A stretch of 60,052 nucleotides of DNA from Nesterenkonia massiliensis (GTDB lineage Bacteria; Actinomycetota; Actinomycetes; Actinomycetales; Micrococcaceae), in assembly GCF_000455245.1 (NCBI RefSeq), contig NZ_HG005165.1:567723-627774 (forward strand), given 5' to 3'. A program made the translations under genes and the position numbers. Of the stretch, positions 8,631-18,807 are shown piece by piece. Numbering within the stretch: the stretch's first letter is position 1; each line of letters opens with the position of its first letter. Under the pieces are notes generated by a model. The model was not told the DNA's origin, searched no databases, and worked only from the letters and a program-made list of their open reading frames with translations.

Positions 8631-9539
8631 ATGAATACCAATACTCCCGCCGCGCTGCGCCTGGGCGCACTCGGGGCAGCAGCCCTGCTTGCCCTGACTG
8701 CCTGCGGAAACGACGCCGGTGATGACACCACTGCGGAATCCAACGGTGCTGCCGAGAACGGCGCCGCCGCGGACGGCGCAGAAGCCGTCACCATCGCCAT
8801 AGCTGGCGAAGATCCATACTCCTACCTCGACGAAAACGGCGAACCCACGGGGGCCACAGTAGCCGTGGCGCAGGAGATCTTCGGTGAGCGCATGGGATAC
8901 GCAGTGGATATCACCGAAGAACCAACCTGGGGCAACCTGATCCCGGGCCTGGGTGCAGGACATTGGAATGTGGTGTCCGCAGGTATGTCCATCACCCCCG
9001 ATCGCTGCGCCGAAGCTGCCTTCGGAGAGCCTGAGCTGGTCTACACCACCGCGTTCCTGGTAGAGGACGGCAATCCCCACAACGTCCACAACTTCGATGA
9101 TCTGTCCGAGGCGAACATCAATGTTGTTGCCATGTCCGGCGCTGTGGAGGCCGGTTGGATGGATGACCTCGGCATTGAATACAGCACAGTGGACACACCG
9201 GACGACGGCATCGATTTCGTCGAGGGCGGCCGTGCTGATGTCTTTGCGCTGACCGCCATTTCGCTGCAGTCTATGGCCGGCGACATGGACGGGGTTGAGG
9301 TCACTGACTCCTTCGCCCACGAAATCTCCGTCGGCGCACACGCATTCCGCCTCGAAGACGAAGACCTGGTGGCAGAGTTCAACGAGCACCTCGCTGAACT
9401 TCAGGACTCCGGTGAGTACCTCGATCTCGTGAGCGAGTTCGGCTTCACCGAGGACGAAATGCCCCCTAGCGGCCTGACCGCTCAGGAGCTTTGCGAAGAG
9501 GATCCCGCCGAGCTCACAGAACAGTACCTCGAGGACTGA
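8631..9539 (+). CDS. ehuB: Ectoine/hydroxyectoine ABC transporter substrate-binding lipoprotein EhuB
   Basis: A 302-residue extracytoplasmic binding protein of family 3. A lipoprotein signal peptide ends in the lipobox LTAC (Cys25), followed by an acidic, Asn/Ala/Glu-rich spacer. The mature domain begins IAIAGEDPYSYLDENGEP and contains the family segment WGNLIPGLGAGHWNVVSAGM. The tail FGFTEDEMPPSGLTAQELC is what I associate with EhuB specifically. The protein is strongly acidic, in line with a salt-exposed surface. It would deliver ectoine or hydroxyectoine to EhuCD. ATG at 8631 is the only sensible start. First gene of ehuBCDA; no ectoine-degradation (eut/doe) genes are in the window, so the solute may serve as an osmoprotectant, not as food. 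Confidence 0.85.
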   Translation: MNTNTPAALRLGALGAAALLALTACGNDAGDDTTAESNGAAENGAAADGAEAVTIAIAGEDPYSYLDENGEPTGATVAVAQEIFGERMGYAVDITEEPTWGNLIPGLGAGHWNVVSAGMSITPDRCAEAAFGEPELVYTTAFLVEDGNPHNVHNFDDLSEANINVVAMSGAVEAGWMDDLGIEYSTVDTPDDGIDFVEGGRADVFALTAISLQSMAGDMDGVEVTDSFAHEISVGAHAFRLEDEDLVAEFNEHLAELQDSGEYLDLVSEFGFTEDEMPPSGLTAQELCEEDPAELTEQYLED

Positions 9540-9549
9540 TCCTCGCCTC

Positions 9550-9592
9550 TGACTCTGCGGCCAGCTCCCAAGGGGCTGGCCGCAGAGTCAGG
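9550..9592 (+). terminator. Strong hairpin between ehuB and ehuC
   Basis: A perfect 17-bp inverted repeat (CTGACTCTGCGGCCAGC at 9550-9566 and its complement at 9576-9592) with a 9-base loop lies 10 bases after the ehuB stop and 26 bases before ehuC. There is no U-run behind it, so it is probably a partial terminator or a 3'-end stabiliser that keeps the binding-protein message more abundant than the permease and ATPase messages. Confidence 0.75.
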
Positions 9593-9617
9593 TCCGCACT
9601 GATCTGAGAGGACTTCG

Positions 9618-10403
9618 ATGGACTTCTTCGAGGACTGGTCTGACTATTTCGAAGTAGTCATCAACTGGTCTGACCGTCTGCTGGACGGACTGTTAACCAC
9701 AATCCAACTAACGCTCTACGGCGGTGCACTAGCTTTTGTCATCGCCATCGTTCTGGGCCTTATGGCTGGTAGCCCGAGCTTGTGGCTACGCGTACCGGCC
9801 CGCATCATCATCGAGTTCTTCCGCGGAATTTCGTTGGTGGTGCTGCTTTTCCTGCTTCTCTACGTCCTACCCCAGATTTGGATGCGAAACCCCGGGCTGC
9901 CCTTTGAGGGACTAGTCCGCAACACCTTCCTGGTGGGTGTGCTGGCGTTGGGCATCAACTATGGCGCCTACGGTGCCGAAGCCGTGCGCGCGTCGCTGAC
10001 CACCGTGGCAAAGGGCCAGTGGGAGGCCACCACGGCACTGTCCATGTCATGGCCGCACAAGATGCGGCGAGTGATCTTCCCGCAGGCATGGGCCCTGATG
10101 ATTCCTTCCCTGTCGAATCTCTGGGTGCATCTGCTCAAAGGCAGCGCCATCGCGTACATCATTCCGTTCGTCAGCGATTTCACTGCGGAGCTGAACAATC
10201 TGCGCCGGCCTACCGACATTTGGTTCTCCCACGCATTTATCGGCCTCATTGTCTACTTCCTTCTGGCACTCAGCATCACTCTGCTGATGCAGTTGCTGGA
10301 GACCCGGGCGAAACGACGACTGGGACGCGGCGCGCCCGTCCGTCAGTCCACCTCCGCGGACCAGCCCAGCTCCACTGCCACGACCTCAGGAGGTTCGCGA
10401 TGA
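9618..10403 (+). CDS. ehuC: Ectoine/hydroxyectoine ABC transporter permease EhuC
   Basis: A 261-residue inner-membrane permease of the polar amino acid (HisM/GlnP) family. Membrane helices begin near residue 20; the permease loop that docks on the ATPase is visible as EAVRASLTTVAKGQWEATTA (about residues 123-142). The C-terminal tail is Arg/Ser-rich and cytoplasmic. GAGAGGA precedes ATG 9618. The stop overlaps the ehuD start (ATGA). Assignment as EhuC rests on family resemblance and on the gene order ehuB-C-D-A. Confidence 0.83.
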   Translation: MDFFEDWSDYFEVVINWSDRLLDGLLTTIQLTLYGGALAFVIAIVLGLMAGSPSLWLRVPARIIIEFFRGISLVVLLFLLLYVLPQIWMRNPGLPFEGLVRNTFLVGVLALGINYGAYGAEAVRASLTTVAKGQWEATTALSMSWPHKMRRVIFPQAWALMIPSLSNLWVHLLKGSAIAYIIPFVSDFTAELNNLRRPTDIWFSHAFIGLIVYFLLALSITLLMQLLETRAKRRLGRGAPVRQSTSADQPSSTATTSGGSR

Positions 10404-11122
10404 CCCGTGTCACTATCAGCGCGGCAGAGATCGAGGACCCCACACTGGTGGATGAGGACCAGGTCCGCCAGAGCCCTTTCTGGGACTGGGAATTCGCCCT
10501 CGATGCGTTGCCAGATATGCTCTTGGCCTTCCTGCAGGTCACGCTGGTCGTCACCGTGGTGGGAACCCTGATCGCCGCCGTCCTGGGGCTGGTCATCGCT
10601 GTACTCCTGCGCGTCCTGCCCGCTCCCTTGGCTTGGGTCCTCAAATGGGCCGCCAACTTCATCCGGATGACCCCGATCGTGGTCCAGCTGATCTTCGTCT
10701 TCTGGACCTTTATGTGGCTAGACAGTTTGACCATCGGCATCGTGGTCTTTGGAGTGCACTACGCAACCTATATGTCTGAGGTCTACCGGGCCGGAATAGA
10801 GTCCGTACCCAAAGGCCAATGGGAAGCTGCCACCGCACTGTCTATGCCGCCCGTGCGAGTTTGGCGCAAAGTTGTCATCCCGCAGGCGCTGCGCTCCACG
10901 GTGCCTTCACTGGGTAACTACGCGATCTCGATGTTCAAGGACACGCCTTTCCTCATCGTCATCTCGGTGGCGGAGATGGTGACCGTAGCCGGACAGATCG
11001 GTGCGCCCACCTTCCGATACACCGAGGTCTACGTCATCGCGGGTCTCATTTTCCTTGCGGCCAGCTACCCCACCGCTGTGCTCATCAATCGATTGGAGAA
11101 GCGTCTTGCCTACGCACACTGA
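10400..11122 (+). CDS. ehuD: Ectoine/hydroxyectoine ABC transporter permease EhuD
   Basis: The second permease of the importer, 240 residues, paralogous to EhuC. After a 30-residue acidic cytoplasmic lead come five hydrophobic segments; the ATPase-docking loop is EVYRAGIESVPKGQWEAATA. ATG 10400 overlaps the ehuC stop by four bases and has CAGGAGG eight bases upstream, so longer in-frame openings into ehuC are rejected. The product should form a heterodimer with EhuC. Confidence 0.83.
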   Translation: MTRVTISAAEIEDPTLVDEDQVRQSPFWDWEFALDALPDMLLAFLQVTLVVTVVGTLIAAVLGLVIAVLLRVLPAPLAWVLKWAANFIRMTPIVVQLIFVFWTFMWLDSLTIGIVVFGVHYATYMSEVYRAGIESVPKGQWEAATALSMPPVRVWRKVVIPQALRSTVPSLGNYAISMFKDTPFLIVISVAEMVTVAGQIGAPTFRYTEVYVIAGLIFLAASYPTAVLINRLEKRLAYAH

Positions 11123-11939
11123 CTCAGCCGGCGCTCACCCGGACCACTCATCACCGTCTTCAGCCGCGACTCCGGTCATCGAGTTCGTCGACGTGGAAAA
11201 GCGCTTCGGCAGCAACACCGTCCTGAAAGACCTCAATTTCAGCGTTGCCCGCGGAGAGCGGGTCACACTCATTGGGCCCTCCGGCTCGGGCAAGACCACC
11301 ATCCTGCGATTAGTCATGACTCTTGAGGAGCTCACCGGCGGCTACATCTACGTCGACGGCCAGCCACTGACCTACGAGGACCGTGCAGGGCGTCGAGTTC
11401 CCGTGCCCAAGAAGCAGCAGAAGGCCCTACGCACACGGATCGGCATGGTCTTCCAGCAGTTCAATCTCTTCCCCAATATGACCGTGCTGGAGAACATCAT
11501 CGAAGCCCCGATCCACGTGCTCGGCCAGTCCAAGAAGGACGCTATGAGCAAAGCGTATTCCCTCCTGGAGCAGGTAGGGCTGCCGGATAAAGCCGATGCT
11601 CATCCGCTGAGCCTCTCCGGCGGTCAGCAGCAGCGCGTTGCCATCGCACGCGCGCTGGCGATGGATCCGGAGATCCTGCTGCTTGACGAAGTGACTTCCG
11701 CCCTGGATCCCGAAGTGGTGGGAGATGTGCTGAATATCCTGCGCGACGTCGCAGATTCCACAAACGTCACCATGCTGATCGTCACCCATGAGATGGGCTT
11801 TGCCCGCGATGTCTCGCACAAAGTGATGATGTTCGACGGCGGGCGCGTAGTGGAAGAGGGTCATCCGGATCAGATCTTCACTTCACCGACCCACGCCCGC
11901 ACCCAGCAATTCCTCTCCGCCGTGCTCGGGGAGAGCTGA
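11106..11939 (+). CDS. ehuA: Ectoine/hydroxyectoine ABC transporter ATP-binding protein EhuA
   Basis: The ATPase that powers the importer, about 277 residues. Walker A GPSGSGKTT, Q-loop VFQQFNLF, signature LSGGQQQR, Walker B EILLLDEVTSALDP and the switch His in IVTHEMG are all intact. The insert between Walker A and the Q-loop and the phrase EAPIHVLGQ fit EhuA. The start is uncertain: TTG at 11106, overlapping the ehuD end by 17 bases and preceded by GGAG, is preferred because no ATG or GTG lies between it and the conserved IEFVDVEKRFG. Confidence 0.85.
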   Translation: MPTHTDSAGAHPDHSSPSSAATPVIEFVDVEKRFGSNTVLKDLNFSVARGERVTLIGPSGSGKTTILRLVMTLEELTGGYIYVDGQPLTYEDRAGRRVPVPKKQQKALRTRIGMVFQQFNLFPNMTVLENIIEAPIHVLGQSKKDAMSKAYSLLEQVGLPDKADAHPLSLSGGQQQRVAIARALAMDPEILLLDEVTSALDPEVVGDVLNILRDVADSTNVTMLIVTHEMGFARDVSHKVMMFDGGRVVEEGHPDQIFTSPTHARTQQFLSAVLGES

Positions 11940-12074
11940 CCGAAGCGTCGCCCTGCCCAACTCTGGGGACCGCTGACCGAGACGCTGGCTTCAGCGCTGG
12001 GACTTGCTGGCGCCCGACCATAGACTGTGACCGAGAAACCCTGACAAGACTCACCGGGAGTGAGAACCACACGT

Positions 12075-13358
12075 ATGAGCCTGATTGTCCAGAAGTACGG
12101 CGGATCCTCTGTGCAGGATGCGCAGAGCATCAAGCGCGTAGCCAGACGCATTGTCGAGACCAAGAAAGCCGGCCATCAGGTCGTAGTAGTGGTCTCGGCC
12201 ATGGGAGACACCACCGATGATCTCCTCGACTTAGCCGCCGCTATCTCCAGCCATCCTCCCCTGCGCGAAATGGATATTCTGCTCTCCTCGGGAGAACGCA
12301 TGTCCATGGCGCTGCTGGCTATGGCCATCCACGAGCTCGGAGAGTCCGCCCAGTCCTTTACGGGTTCCCAGGCCGGCATGATCACTGATGCCATCCACGG
12401 CAAGGCCCGCATCATCGAGGTCTCCCCGCAGCGCGTGCAGGAAGCGGTCGATGCCGGGCATGTGAGCATTGTCGCCGGATTCCAGGGGATGAGCCGGGAA
12501 TCCAAGGACATCACCACTATGGGCCGTGGCGGTTCTGACACCACGGCAGTGGCTCTGGCTGCTGCGCTGAAGGCCGATGTCTGTGAGATCTACACCGATG
12601 TTGACGGGGTCTTCACCGCCGATCCGCGGGTGGTCAAGACTGCGCGGAAAATCGATGTGATCTCCAGCGAGGACATGCTGGAAATGGCCGCTGCCGGATC
12701 AAAGGTCCTGCACCTGCGCAGTGTGGAATATGCCCGCCGCTTTGGAGTGAAGCTCCATGTGCGCTCCAGCTTCAGCCAGAAGGAAGGCACCTGGGTTATC
12801 CCAGATGAAAAAGACAAAGTCACCCTCCAGGAAGGTGAACCCTTGGAACAGCCCATCATCTCCGGCGTCGCTCACGATGCCTCCGAAGGAAAACTGACCA
12901 TCACCGGTGTCCCCGATGTTCCCGGCAAGGCGGCAGAGATCTTCAACCTGATCGCTGAGGCCGGTATCAACATCGACATGATCGTCCAGGACGTGTCCAT
13001 GGAGACCAAGACCACCAACATCTCTTTCACTCTCCCGGGGGCCGATGGGCCCAAGGCTCAGGACATTCTGACCCAGCACCGGGAGAGCATTGGATTCAAG
13101 GACTTTGACTTCGTTCCGCGCGTGGGCAAGGTCTCCCTGGTCGGAGGTGGAATGCGCAATCATCCAGGCGTCTCCGCGCGCTTCTTCAGCGCCCTGCGGG
13201 ATGCCGGAATCAACATCGGATTGATCTCCACCTCGGAGATCCGCGTCTCGGTCATTACTGATGTGGAGCTTCTGGATAAGGCAGTACAGGCCATCCACAC
13301 AGCCTTTGGACTCGACGCCGAAGAAGAGGCCACCGTCTACGCAGGCACCGGACGCTGA
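12075..13358 (+). CDS. lysC: Aspartate kinase
   Basis: Aspartokinase (427 residues) phosphorylates aspartate at the entry to lysine, threonine and methionine synthesis. It opens with the substrate/ATP motif KYGGSSV (7-13), has the kinase-domain signature [15 protein letters not shown], and ends with two ACT domains (from about residues 265 and 345; [12 protein letters not shown] and [13 protein letters not shown]) that bind the feedback amino acids. ATG 12075 is preferred to an in-frame GTG at 12060. It stands alone: asd, its usual partner, is not next to it. A perfect-stem terminator follows. An internal start within it is listed separately. Confidence 0.96.
   Translation: MSLIVQKYGGSSVQDAQSIKRVARRIVETKKAGHQVVVVVSAMGDTTDDLLDLAAAISSHPPLREMDILLSSGERMSMALLAMAIHELGESAQSFTGSQAGMITDAIHGKARIIEVSPQRVQEAVDAGHVSIVAGFQGMSRESKDITTMGRGGSDTTAVALAAALKADVCEIYTDVDGVFTADPRVVKTARKIDVISSEDMLEMAAAGSKVLHLRSVEYARRFGVKLHVRSSFSQKEGTWVIPDEKDKVTLQEGEPLEQPIISGVAHDASEGKLTITGVPDVPGKAAEIFNLIAEAGINIDMIVQDVSMETKTTNISFTLPGADGPKAQDILTQHRESIGFKDFDFVPRVGKVSLVGGGMRNHPGVSARFFSALRDAGINIGLISTSEIRVSVITDVELLDKAVQAIHTAFGLDAEEEATVYAGTGR
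12829..12845 (+). promoter_or_regulatory. Candidate internal ribosome binding site and TTG start for aspartokinase beta subunit
   Basis: AGGAAGGTG (12829-12837) stands about six bases before an in-frame TTG (12843, codon 257) that begins [12 protein letters not shown]. In Corynebacterium and Bacillus the lysC gene makes a second, shorter beta subunit from an internal start at just this place, consisting of the ACT regulatory part. The site is seen; its use is inferred. Translation from it would give 171 residues. Confidence 0.6.
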
Positions 13359-13383
13359 ACCGCTCGGCCTGAAGCTAGAAAAC

Positions 13384-13421
13384 CTTAGGGCGCAGGTTCC
13401 GTGAGAATCCTGCGCCCTAAG
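13384..13421 (+). terminator. lysC terminator
   Basis: A perfect 13-bp stem (CTTAGGGCGCAGG at 13384-13396, complement at 13409-13421) with a 12-base loop, 26 bases after the lysC stop. No clear T-run follows. Confidence 0.8.
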
Positions 13422-13543
13422 TGTCTGGTGCGAGTTGCCCATCAGTGTAGCGAACTTTCAGCCAGCAGTCAGCAGTTCTGCGGCTAGGAACTGCTGCCTG
13501 AGTATTGCCTCGTGATACGGCTCTGTATCCTTAGAAGCTGCCT

Positions 13544-14452
13544 ATGGCCACACAGACAATGTCCTTCACTGAGCTCTCCAGGGAACAGCACCGCGCGCGT
13601 GCGATCGACCACCAGCGCACCGTCGCTCGCTTTGCTGAGGGCTTCCTTCAGCGCAGGCAGGCTGGCAAGAAACACCCGGTGGAAGATTTTCTGTTCACCT
13701 ATTACTCACATACCCCGGGCCAACTCTCTCGCTGGCATCCTGGCGCAGGCGTGGTGCTTGCAGAAGCCGGCAGCTCTGAGCAGGCAACCTGGAAGTTCTA
13801 CACCACCGTTGATGACGGAACGCCAGCCGGTGGGGCTACGGTCGACGTCGCCCGTTTTCGCGAAGAACGGGCGGAGATGATTGATTTTGCGCGGCGGCTG
13901 CTCGGCACCACTGCCGCGAAGCCAGCCCAGTTAGGCTGTTTCGGACTGCATGAGTGGGCCATGGTCTATCAATCCCAGAAGCACGGTCAGCGCCACGATG
14001 AGGTACCGCTGCGATTAGGTGCAGCCGGCACCGACGATCTCGTGGAATCTCTGAGCATTAAGTGCACGCATTTTGACGCATTCCGGTTCTACACCCCGTC
14101 AGCCAAGCCCCTGAACGCCCAGCAGCCCACCCGCGAGACCCAGGTCCAGATGGAACAGCCGGGCTGCCTTCACGCGAATATGGACCTGTACAAATGGGCG
14201 TACAAGCTCACCCCAGCCATCAGCAGTGATCTGCTGATGGAGTGTTTCGACCTAGCCTGGCGCATCCGAGAACTGGATATGCGGGCCTCACCTTATGATC
14301 TGCGGGCCTGGGGCTATGAGCCGGTCCGTATTGAGGAGCCCTCAGGGCGAGCAGAGTATGCCCGGACCCAAAAGTCCTTCAGTGAAGAAGCGCAGGTGCT
14401 GCGCGGCAAGATTCTCTCAGCCCTGGACCACCTCGAGGCACTGCCGGCATAG
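13544..14452 (+). CDS. Conserved actinobacterial protein, often labelled 3-methyladenine DNA glycosylase
   Basis: A 302-residue cytoplasmic protein with the conserved block HPVEDFLFTYYSHTPGQLSRW near residue 43 and a second conserved run FGLHEWAMVYQ near residue 128. Close homologues in actinobacteria carry the name 3-methyladenine DNA glycosylase, but I see no helix-hairpin-helix glycosylase motif, so that function is unproven. The middle contains KCTHFDAFRFYTPSAKPLN, which looks like a ligand-binding loop with His and Cys. ATG 13544 is taken; a second Met five codons on is possible. It sits after the lysC terminator with its own promoter region, converging on the gene at 14464. Confidence 0.7.
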   Translation: MATQTMSFTELSREQHRARAIDHQRTVARFAEGFLQRRQAGKKHPVEDFLFTYYSHTPGQLSRWHPGAGVVLAEAGSSEQATWKFYTTVDDGTPAGGATVDVARFREERAEMIDFARRLLGTTAAKPAQLGCFGLHEWAMVYQSQKHGQRHDEVPLRLGAAGTDDLVESLSIKCTHFDAFRFYTPSAKPLNAQQPTRETQVQMEQPGCLHANMDLYKWAYKLTPAISSDLLMECFDLAWRIRELDMRASPYDLRAWGYEPVRIEEPSGRAEYARTQKSFSEEAQVLRGKILSALDHLEALPA

Positions 14453-14463
14453 ACCCCTGAGGA

Positions 14464-15123
14464 TCAGGCGCTGGCGCCGGTGAGTACCTGCTGGCACTGG
14501 TCCAGCAGCGCGCGCATCTGCTCCGCGGTATGCCGGCCGTTGAAGATCTCTGTGCCGTTCTCAAACGTCCTCCCTGCACTGAGCGGACCTGCGTCCACGC
14601 CGTCGTAGCCCAGGGAGTCAACGAACTCAGCCACAAGCTGCTTGGCGGCCTCGTCATCAGAGGCCACAGCTAAGGCGCGGCGCTTGGTGTCACCGGCGGG
14701 GTAGGAATCAACCTCGAGGTCCCCGTAGCCGATGTGGTTCAGTGTCTTGACCAGGCGTACATCGCCGAGGAAGTCAGCAATGACTTCACTGGTGGAGCGG
14801 CCGGTCTCGAACTCCTCCATGATCCCATCTACCGGCGCCCAGTAGTTCATGGTGTCGATGACCACGTGACCCTGGAGCACGCTGTTATCAATGGAGCGGT
14901 ATTTGTGCAGCGGCACTGCCAGGACGATGATGTCGGATCCGCGCAGCTCGTCCCGGTTGACGGCGGTGGCACCGGGGACGATCACCTCGGTCAGCAGCTT
15001 GATCTCCTCAGCAGGCCGACTCGTCGCGATCTTCACGGTGTGCCCGGCGCGCACGGCCTGCCGGCCCACGGCAGTGCCTACACGACCGGCGCCGAGAATC
15101 CCTATAGTCAGTGGCTGCGGCAT
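14464..15123 (-). CDS. NADPH-dependent F420 reductase-like oxidoreductase
   Basis: A 219-residue Rossmann-fold protein. The dinucleotide-binding motif GILGAGRVGTAVG is at residues 8-20, followed by ATSRP, the segment that reads the 2'-phosphate of NADP in this family, and by DIIVLAVPLHKY. It belongs to the F420-dependent NADP reductase group (pfam03807 type), which in many actinobacteria without F420 may act on other substrates. It lacks any membrane segment. Convergent with the preceding gene (11 bases apart) and divergent from purS. Confidence 0.8.
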   Translation of the reverse strand: MPQPLTIGILGAGRVGTAVGRQAVRAGHTVKIATSRPAEEIKLLTEVIVPGATAVNRDELRGSDIIVLAVPLHKYRSIDNSVLQGHVVIDTMNYWAPVDGIMEEFETGRSTSEVIADFLGDVRLVKTLNHIGYGDLEVDSYPAGDTKRRALAVASDDEAAKQLVAEFVDSLGYDGVDAGPLSAGRTFENGTEIFNGRHTAEQMRALLDQCQQVLTGASA

Positions 15124-15351
15124 GAGCGTGTCCCCTCATCTGGATCGGTATGGCTGGAGGTCAAGGTCTTTCCAATTTGAAAGAACACGACGACGACGCC
15201 AACTGTTCCCGACGTGGCGGAGGTCACCGGCCCTGCGGGCCAGCGCATCACGGGTAGACTTGATGGGCAAGCTCGCGGAGCGCTCGGACTCGAGCGTGAG
15301 ACGGCACTCCAGCGGGCAGATCACCGCATCTACTTAAACGCAGGAGAATCG

Positions 15352-15615
15352 ATGCCGCGCATTATTGTCGAGGTCATGCCCAAACCTGAGATCCTCGACC
15401 CGCAGGGCAAAGCAATCGTCAACGCACTCCCCCACCTGGGATTCACCGAATTCTCCGGCGTCCGCCAGGGTAAGCGGTTTGAGCTGACAGTCGACGGCGA
15501 GGTCACCGAGGAGATCCTCCAGCAGGCCCGCAAGGCCGCCGCGGAGATGCTCTCCAACCCGGTGATTGAAGACGTGGTGGCTGTGCGAGTTGATGACGAG
15601 GGTGACGCCGCGTGA
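15352..15615 (+). CDS. purS: Phosphoribosylformylglycinamidine synthase subunit PurS
   Basis: An 87-residue PurS, the small bridging subunit of the three-part FGAM synthase that makes the fourth step of purine synthesis. Visible are the opening [20 protein letters not shown] and the family end [20 protein letters not shown] stands seven bases before ATG 15352; the reading frame is open further upstream but without support. The stop overlaps the purQ GTG start. Confidence 0.95.
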   Translation: MPRIIVEVMPKPEILDPQGKAIVNALPHLGFTEFSGVRQGKRFELTVDGEVTEEILQQARKAAAEMLSNPVIEDVVAVRVDDEGDAA

Positions 15616-16397
15616 GCGTGGAGACCCCTCTGATTGGCGATTTCACCGCCGCACCTGCTCAATCCCGGCTGGCTGGTGCGCGTATCGGCGTGGTGACTTT
15701 CCCCGGAACACTCGATGACCGCGACGCCGCCCGCGCGGTTCGCCTCGGCGGCGGCACCCCCGTTGCACTGTGGCACGCAGACCAGTCCCTCCACGGAGTG
15801 GACGCTGTGGTGCTGCCCGGCGGATTCTCCTACGGAGATTATCTGCGCGCTGGCGCCATTGCCCGCTTCGCCCCGGTGATGGACACCATCGTCAAAGAAG
15901 CTCAGGCCAAGGACACCTCTGCGGCTGCTCTGCCCGTCCTCGGTATCTGCAATGGGTTCCAGATCCTCACCGAAGCGCATCTGCTGCCCGGTTCGATGAT
16001 CAAGAACAACCACCTGAAGTTCATCTGCCGCGACCAGGCACTGCGCGTGGAGAATAATCAGACCGCCTGGACCAGCCAGTTCACCGATGATGAGATCATC
16101 GCGATCCCGCTGAAGAACCAGGACGGCCAGTATGTGGCCGACGACGCCACCCTCGCCCAACTCGAGGACGAGGGCCGCGTGGTGTTCCGCTATGTAGGCG
16201 GCAACCCCAACGGTTCCCGCAATGACATTGCCGGGATCACCAATGAGGCCGGCAATGTGGTGGGCCTGATGCCGCATCCGGAGCATGCCGTAGAAGCTGG
16301 CTACGGACCGGACGACACCACCGGGATGCGCAACGGCACCGACGGACTGACCCTGTTCACCTCCGTCATCTCGTCCCTGGCAGGAGCAACTAAATGA
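15612..16397 (+). CDS. purQ: Phosphoribosylformylglycinamidine synthase subunit PurQ (glutamine amidotransferase)
   Basis: The glutaminase subunit, 261 residues, which supplies ammonia to PurL. The class-I amidotransferase triad is visible: Cys113 in GICNGFQ and the His/Glu of MPHPEHA near residue 225. [16 protein letters not shown] is the other family signature. It carries a 24-residue N-terminal lead before IGVVTFPGT and is a little longer than most PurQ. Its GTG overlaps the purS stop and its stop overlaps the purL ATG, so the three subunits are coupled. Confidence 0.96.
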   Translation: MSVETPLIGDFTAAPAQSRLAGARIGVVTFPGTLDDRDAARAVRLGGGTPVALWHADQSLHGVDAVVLPGGFSYGDYLRAGAIARFAPVMDTIVKEAQAKDTSAAALPVLGICNGFQILTEAHLLPGSMIKNNHLKFICRDQALRVENNQTAWTSQFTDDEIIAIPLKNQDGQYVADDATLAQLEDEGRVVFRYVGGNPNGSRNDIAGITNEAGNVVGLMPHPEHAVEAGYGPDDTTGMRNGTDGLTLFTSVISSLAGATK

Positions 16398-18793
16398 CCG
16401 AAAATGCGTCCGAGCAGCCCACCGCCGCAGAGGTGCCGGTGCACCAGACCCAGTTCAACATCGACACCGTGGCCAACGCTGCGGCCACTCCGGAGACCGA
16501 ACTCCCCTGGGCTGAGCTCGGCCTGAAAGAGGATGAGTTCCACCGGATCGTGGACATCCTGGGCCGCCGCCCTACCGCCGCGGAACTGGCGATGTACTCG
16601 GTGATGTGGTCCGAGCACTGCAGTTACAAGTCCTCCAAGGTCCATCTGCGCCAGTTCGGCGAGAAGGTCACCGAGGAGATGAAGAAGGACCTGATGGTGG
16701 GCATCGGCGAGAACGCCGGTGTCACCAACCTCGGCGATGGCTGGGCCGTGACCTTCAAGATCGAGTCCCACAACCACCCCTCCTACGTGGAGCCTTACCA
16801 GGGTGCGGCCACCGGCATCGGCGGCATTGTTCGCGACATCATCTCCATGGGCGCCCGTCCGGTGGGTGTGATGGATCCACTGCGCTTCGGCGATATCGAT
16901 CACCCAGACACTAAGCGCGTGCTGCCCGGAGTGGTCTCCGGAATCGGCGGCTACGGCAACTCCCTGGGGCTGCCCAACGTCGGCGGTGAAGTGGTCTTCG
17001 ACTCCGTCTACCAGGACAACCCGCTGGTCAACGCACTGGCTGTAGGGGTGATGCGCCACGAGGACATCCGCCTGGCCAACGCTTCCGGTGTGGGCAACAA
17101 GGTGGTGCTCTTCGGTGCACGCACCGGTGGCGACGGCATCGGTGGTGCCTCTGTGTTGGCTTCGGAGTCCTTCGATGATTCCAAGCCATCCAAGCGTCCT
17201 GCCGTGCAGGTGGGCGACCCCTTCGCAGAGAAGGTGCTCATCGAGTGCTGCCTGGAGCTGTTCAAGAATGAGCTCGTCGAGGGCATTCAGGACCTCGGCG
17301 CCGCCGGTATTTCCTGCGCGACCTCAGAACTGGCCTCCAATGGTGAGGGCGGCATGCACGTAGAGCTGACTAATGTGCTGCTGCGCGATCCCACTCTGAC
17401 TCCGGGGGAGATCCTGATGTCGGAATCCCAGGAACGCATGATGGCCGTGGTGACTCCACAGAACGTCGAGGCCTTCGAGGCCGTGATGGGCAAATGGGGC
17501 GTGGAGTACTCCTGGCTGGGCGAGGTGACTGACACCGGCCGGCTGATCATCGAGTGGAACGGTGAGACCATCGTCGACGTCGACCCGCGCACCGTGGCTC
17601 ATGACGGACCGGTCTATGAGCGCCCGTATCACCGTCCCTCCTGGCAGGACGAACTGCAGGCCGATACTTTCCGCGCCTCCCCCGCCGCACAGAATCTTCC
17701 CGCCACCGCAGAAGAGCTGGGCAGCGCCGTCGTCGAATTGATGGCTCAGCCGAATATGGCTAATGCCTCCTGGATCACCGACCAGTATGACCGCTTTGTA
17801 GGCGGTAATACCGCGCTGTCTGTACCCGACGACGCCGGGGTGATCCGCGTGGACGAGGAGACCGGCCTGGGCGTGGCGCTGTCCACCGACTGCAACGGCC
17901 GCTACGCCTACCTGGATCCCTACACCGGTGCGCAGCTGGCACTGGCAGAGTCCTACCGCAATGTGGCAACTTCTGGGGCCATTCCGATGGCGGTCTCCGA
18001 CTGCCTGAACTTCGGCTCGCCGGAGGACCCTGAGATCATGTGGCAGTTCGCTGAGTCCGTGCGCGGGCTCGCCGATGCTTGCATGGAACTGGGAGTCCCG
18101 GTGACCGGCGGTAACGTCTCGCTGTACAACCAGACCGCCGGCCGGGCTATTCACCCGACTCCGGTGGTGGGCGTGCTGGGCAAATTCGACGACGTCGGAC
18201 GCCGCACCCCCTCCGGTTTCCAGCGCTGGGCTGATGGCCAGGCCATCTACCTGCTGGGTGTGACCCGTGATGAACTCGATGGCTCAGAGTTCGCGCGGAT
18301 GCGCGGCCACCTGGGCGGTCTGCCCCCAAAGGTGGACCTCGCCGCGGAGAAGACCCTGGGTGAGATCCTCATCAATGCTTCACGTGACGGCATGATCGAC
18401 TCCGCCCATGATCTCTCCGAGGGCGGTCTGGCGGCGGCTCTGGCCGAGATGTCGCTGCGCTTCGGGGTCGGGGCGCGAGTGGCTGTTGACGGGATCTGCG
18501 AACGCGATGGTGTGGACGCTTTCACCGCGCTGTTCAGCGAATCCCAGGCCCGGGCTCTGGTGGCACTGCCGCGTTCAGAGGAGCTGCGTTTCACCGATAT
18601 GACCAGCGCCCGTGGTTTTGCTGCCTTACGGATCGGTGTGGTCGATGCCGAGTCCGGCGGCCTGGAGGTCACCGGCCCCTTCGAGGGAGGCAGCTTCGGC
18701 ATCGGACTGGATGAGCTCAAGGAAGCCTGGAGCAGCGTACTGCCCAGCCGCTTCGATACCGCCATTGAGGCCACGGAAGCACTGATGAAGTAG
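16394..18793 (+). CDS. purL: Phosphoribosylformylglycinamidine synthase subunit PurL
   Basis: The ATP-dependent synthetase subunit of FGAM synthase, 799 residues, the normal size for the PurSQL type. Conserved segments include [12 protein letters not shown] (about 72-83), ESHNHPS, the glycine-rich [25 protein letters not shown] and the C-terminal [14 protein letters not shown] 30-residue N-terminal lead precedes the catalytic fold. ATG 16394 overlaps the purQ stop (ATGA). A strong hairpin terminator follows 14 bases after the stop. Confidence 0.97.
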   Translation: MTENASEQPTAAEVPVHQTQFNIDTVANAAATPETELPWAELGLKEDEFHRIVDILGRRPTAAELAMYSVMWSEHCSYKSSKVHLRQFGEKVTEEMKKDLMVGIGENAGVTNLGDGWAVTFKIESHNHPSYVEPYQGAATGIGGIVRDIISMGARPVGVMDPLRFGDIDHPDTKRVLPGVVSGIGGYGNSLGLPNVGGEVVFDSVYQDNPLVNALAVGVMRHEDIRLANASGVGNKVVLFGARTGGDGIGGASVLASESFDDSKPSKRPAVQVGDPFAEKVLIECCLELFKNELVEGIQDLGAAGISCATSELASNGEGGMHVELTNVLLRDPTLTPGEILMSESQERMMAVVTPQNVEAFEAVMGKWGVEYSWLGEVTDTGRLIIEWNGETIVDVDPRTVAHDGPVYERPYHRPSWQDELQADTFRASPAAQNLPATAEELGSAVVELMAQPNMANASWITDQYDRFVGGNTALSVPDDAGVIRVDEETGLGVALSTDCNGRYAYLDPYTGAQLALAESYRNVATSGAIPMAVSDCLNFGSPEDPEIMWQFAESVRGLADACMELGVPVTGGNVSLYNQTAGRAIHPTPVVGVLGKFDDVGRRTPSGFQRWADGQAIYLLGVTRDELDGSEFARMRGHLGGLPPKVDLAAEKTLGEILINASRDGMIDSAHDLSEGGLAAALAEMSLRFGVGARVAVDGICERDGVDAFTALFSESQARALVALPRSEELRFTDMTSARGFAALRIGVVDAESGGLEVTGPFEGGSFGIGLDELKEAWSSVLPSRFDTAIEATEALMK

Positions 18794-18807
18794 TCGTCTT
18801 GCTTCCC

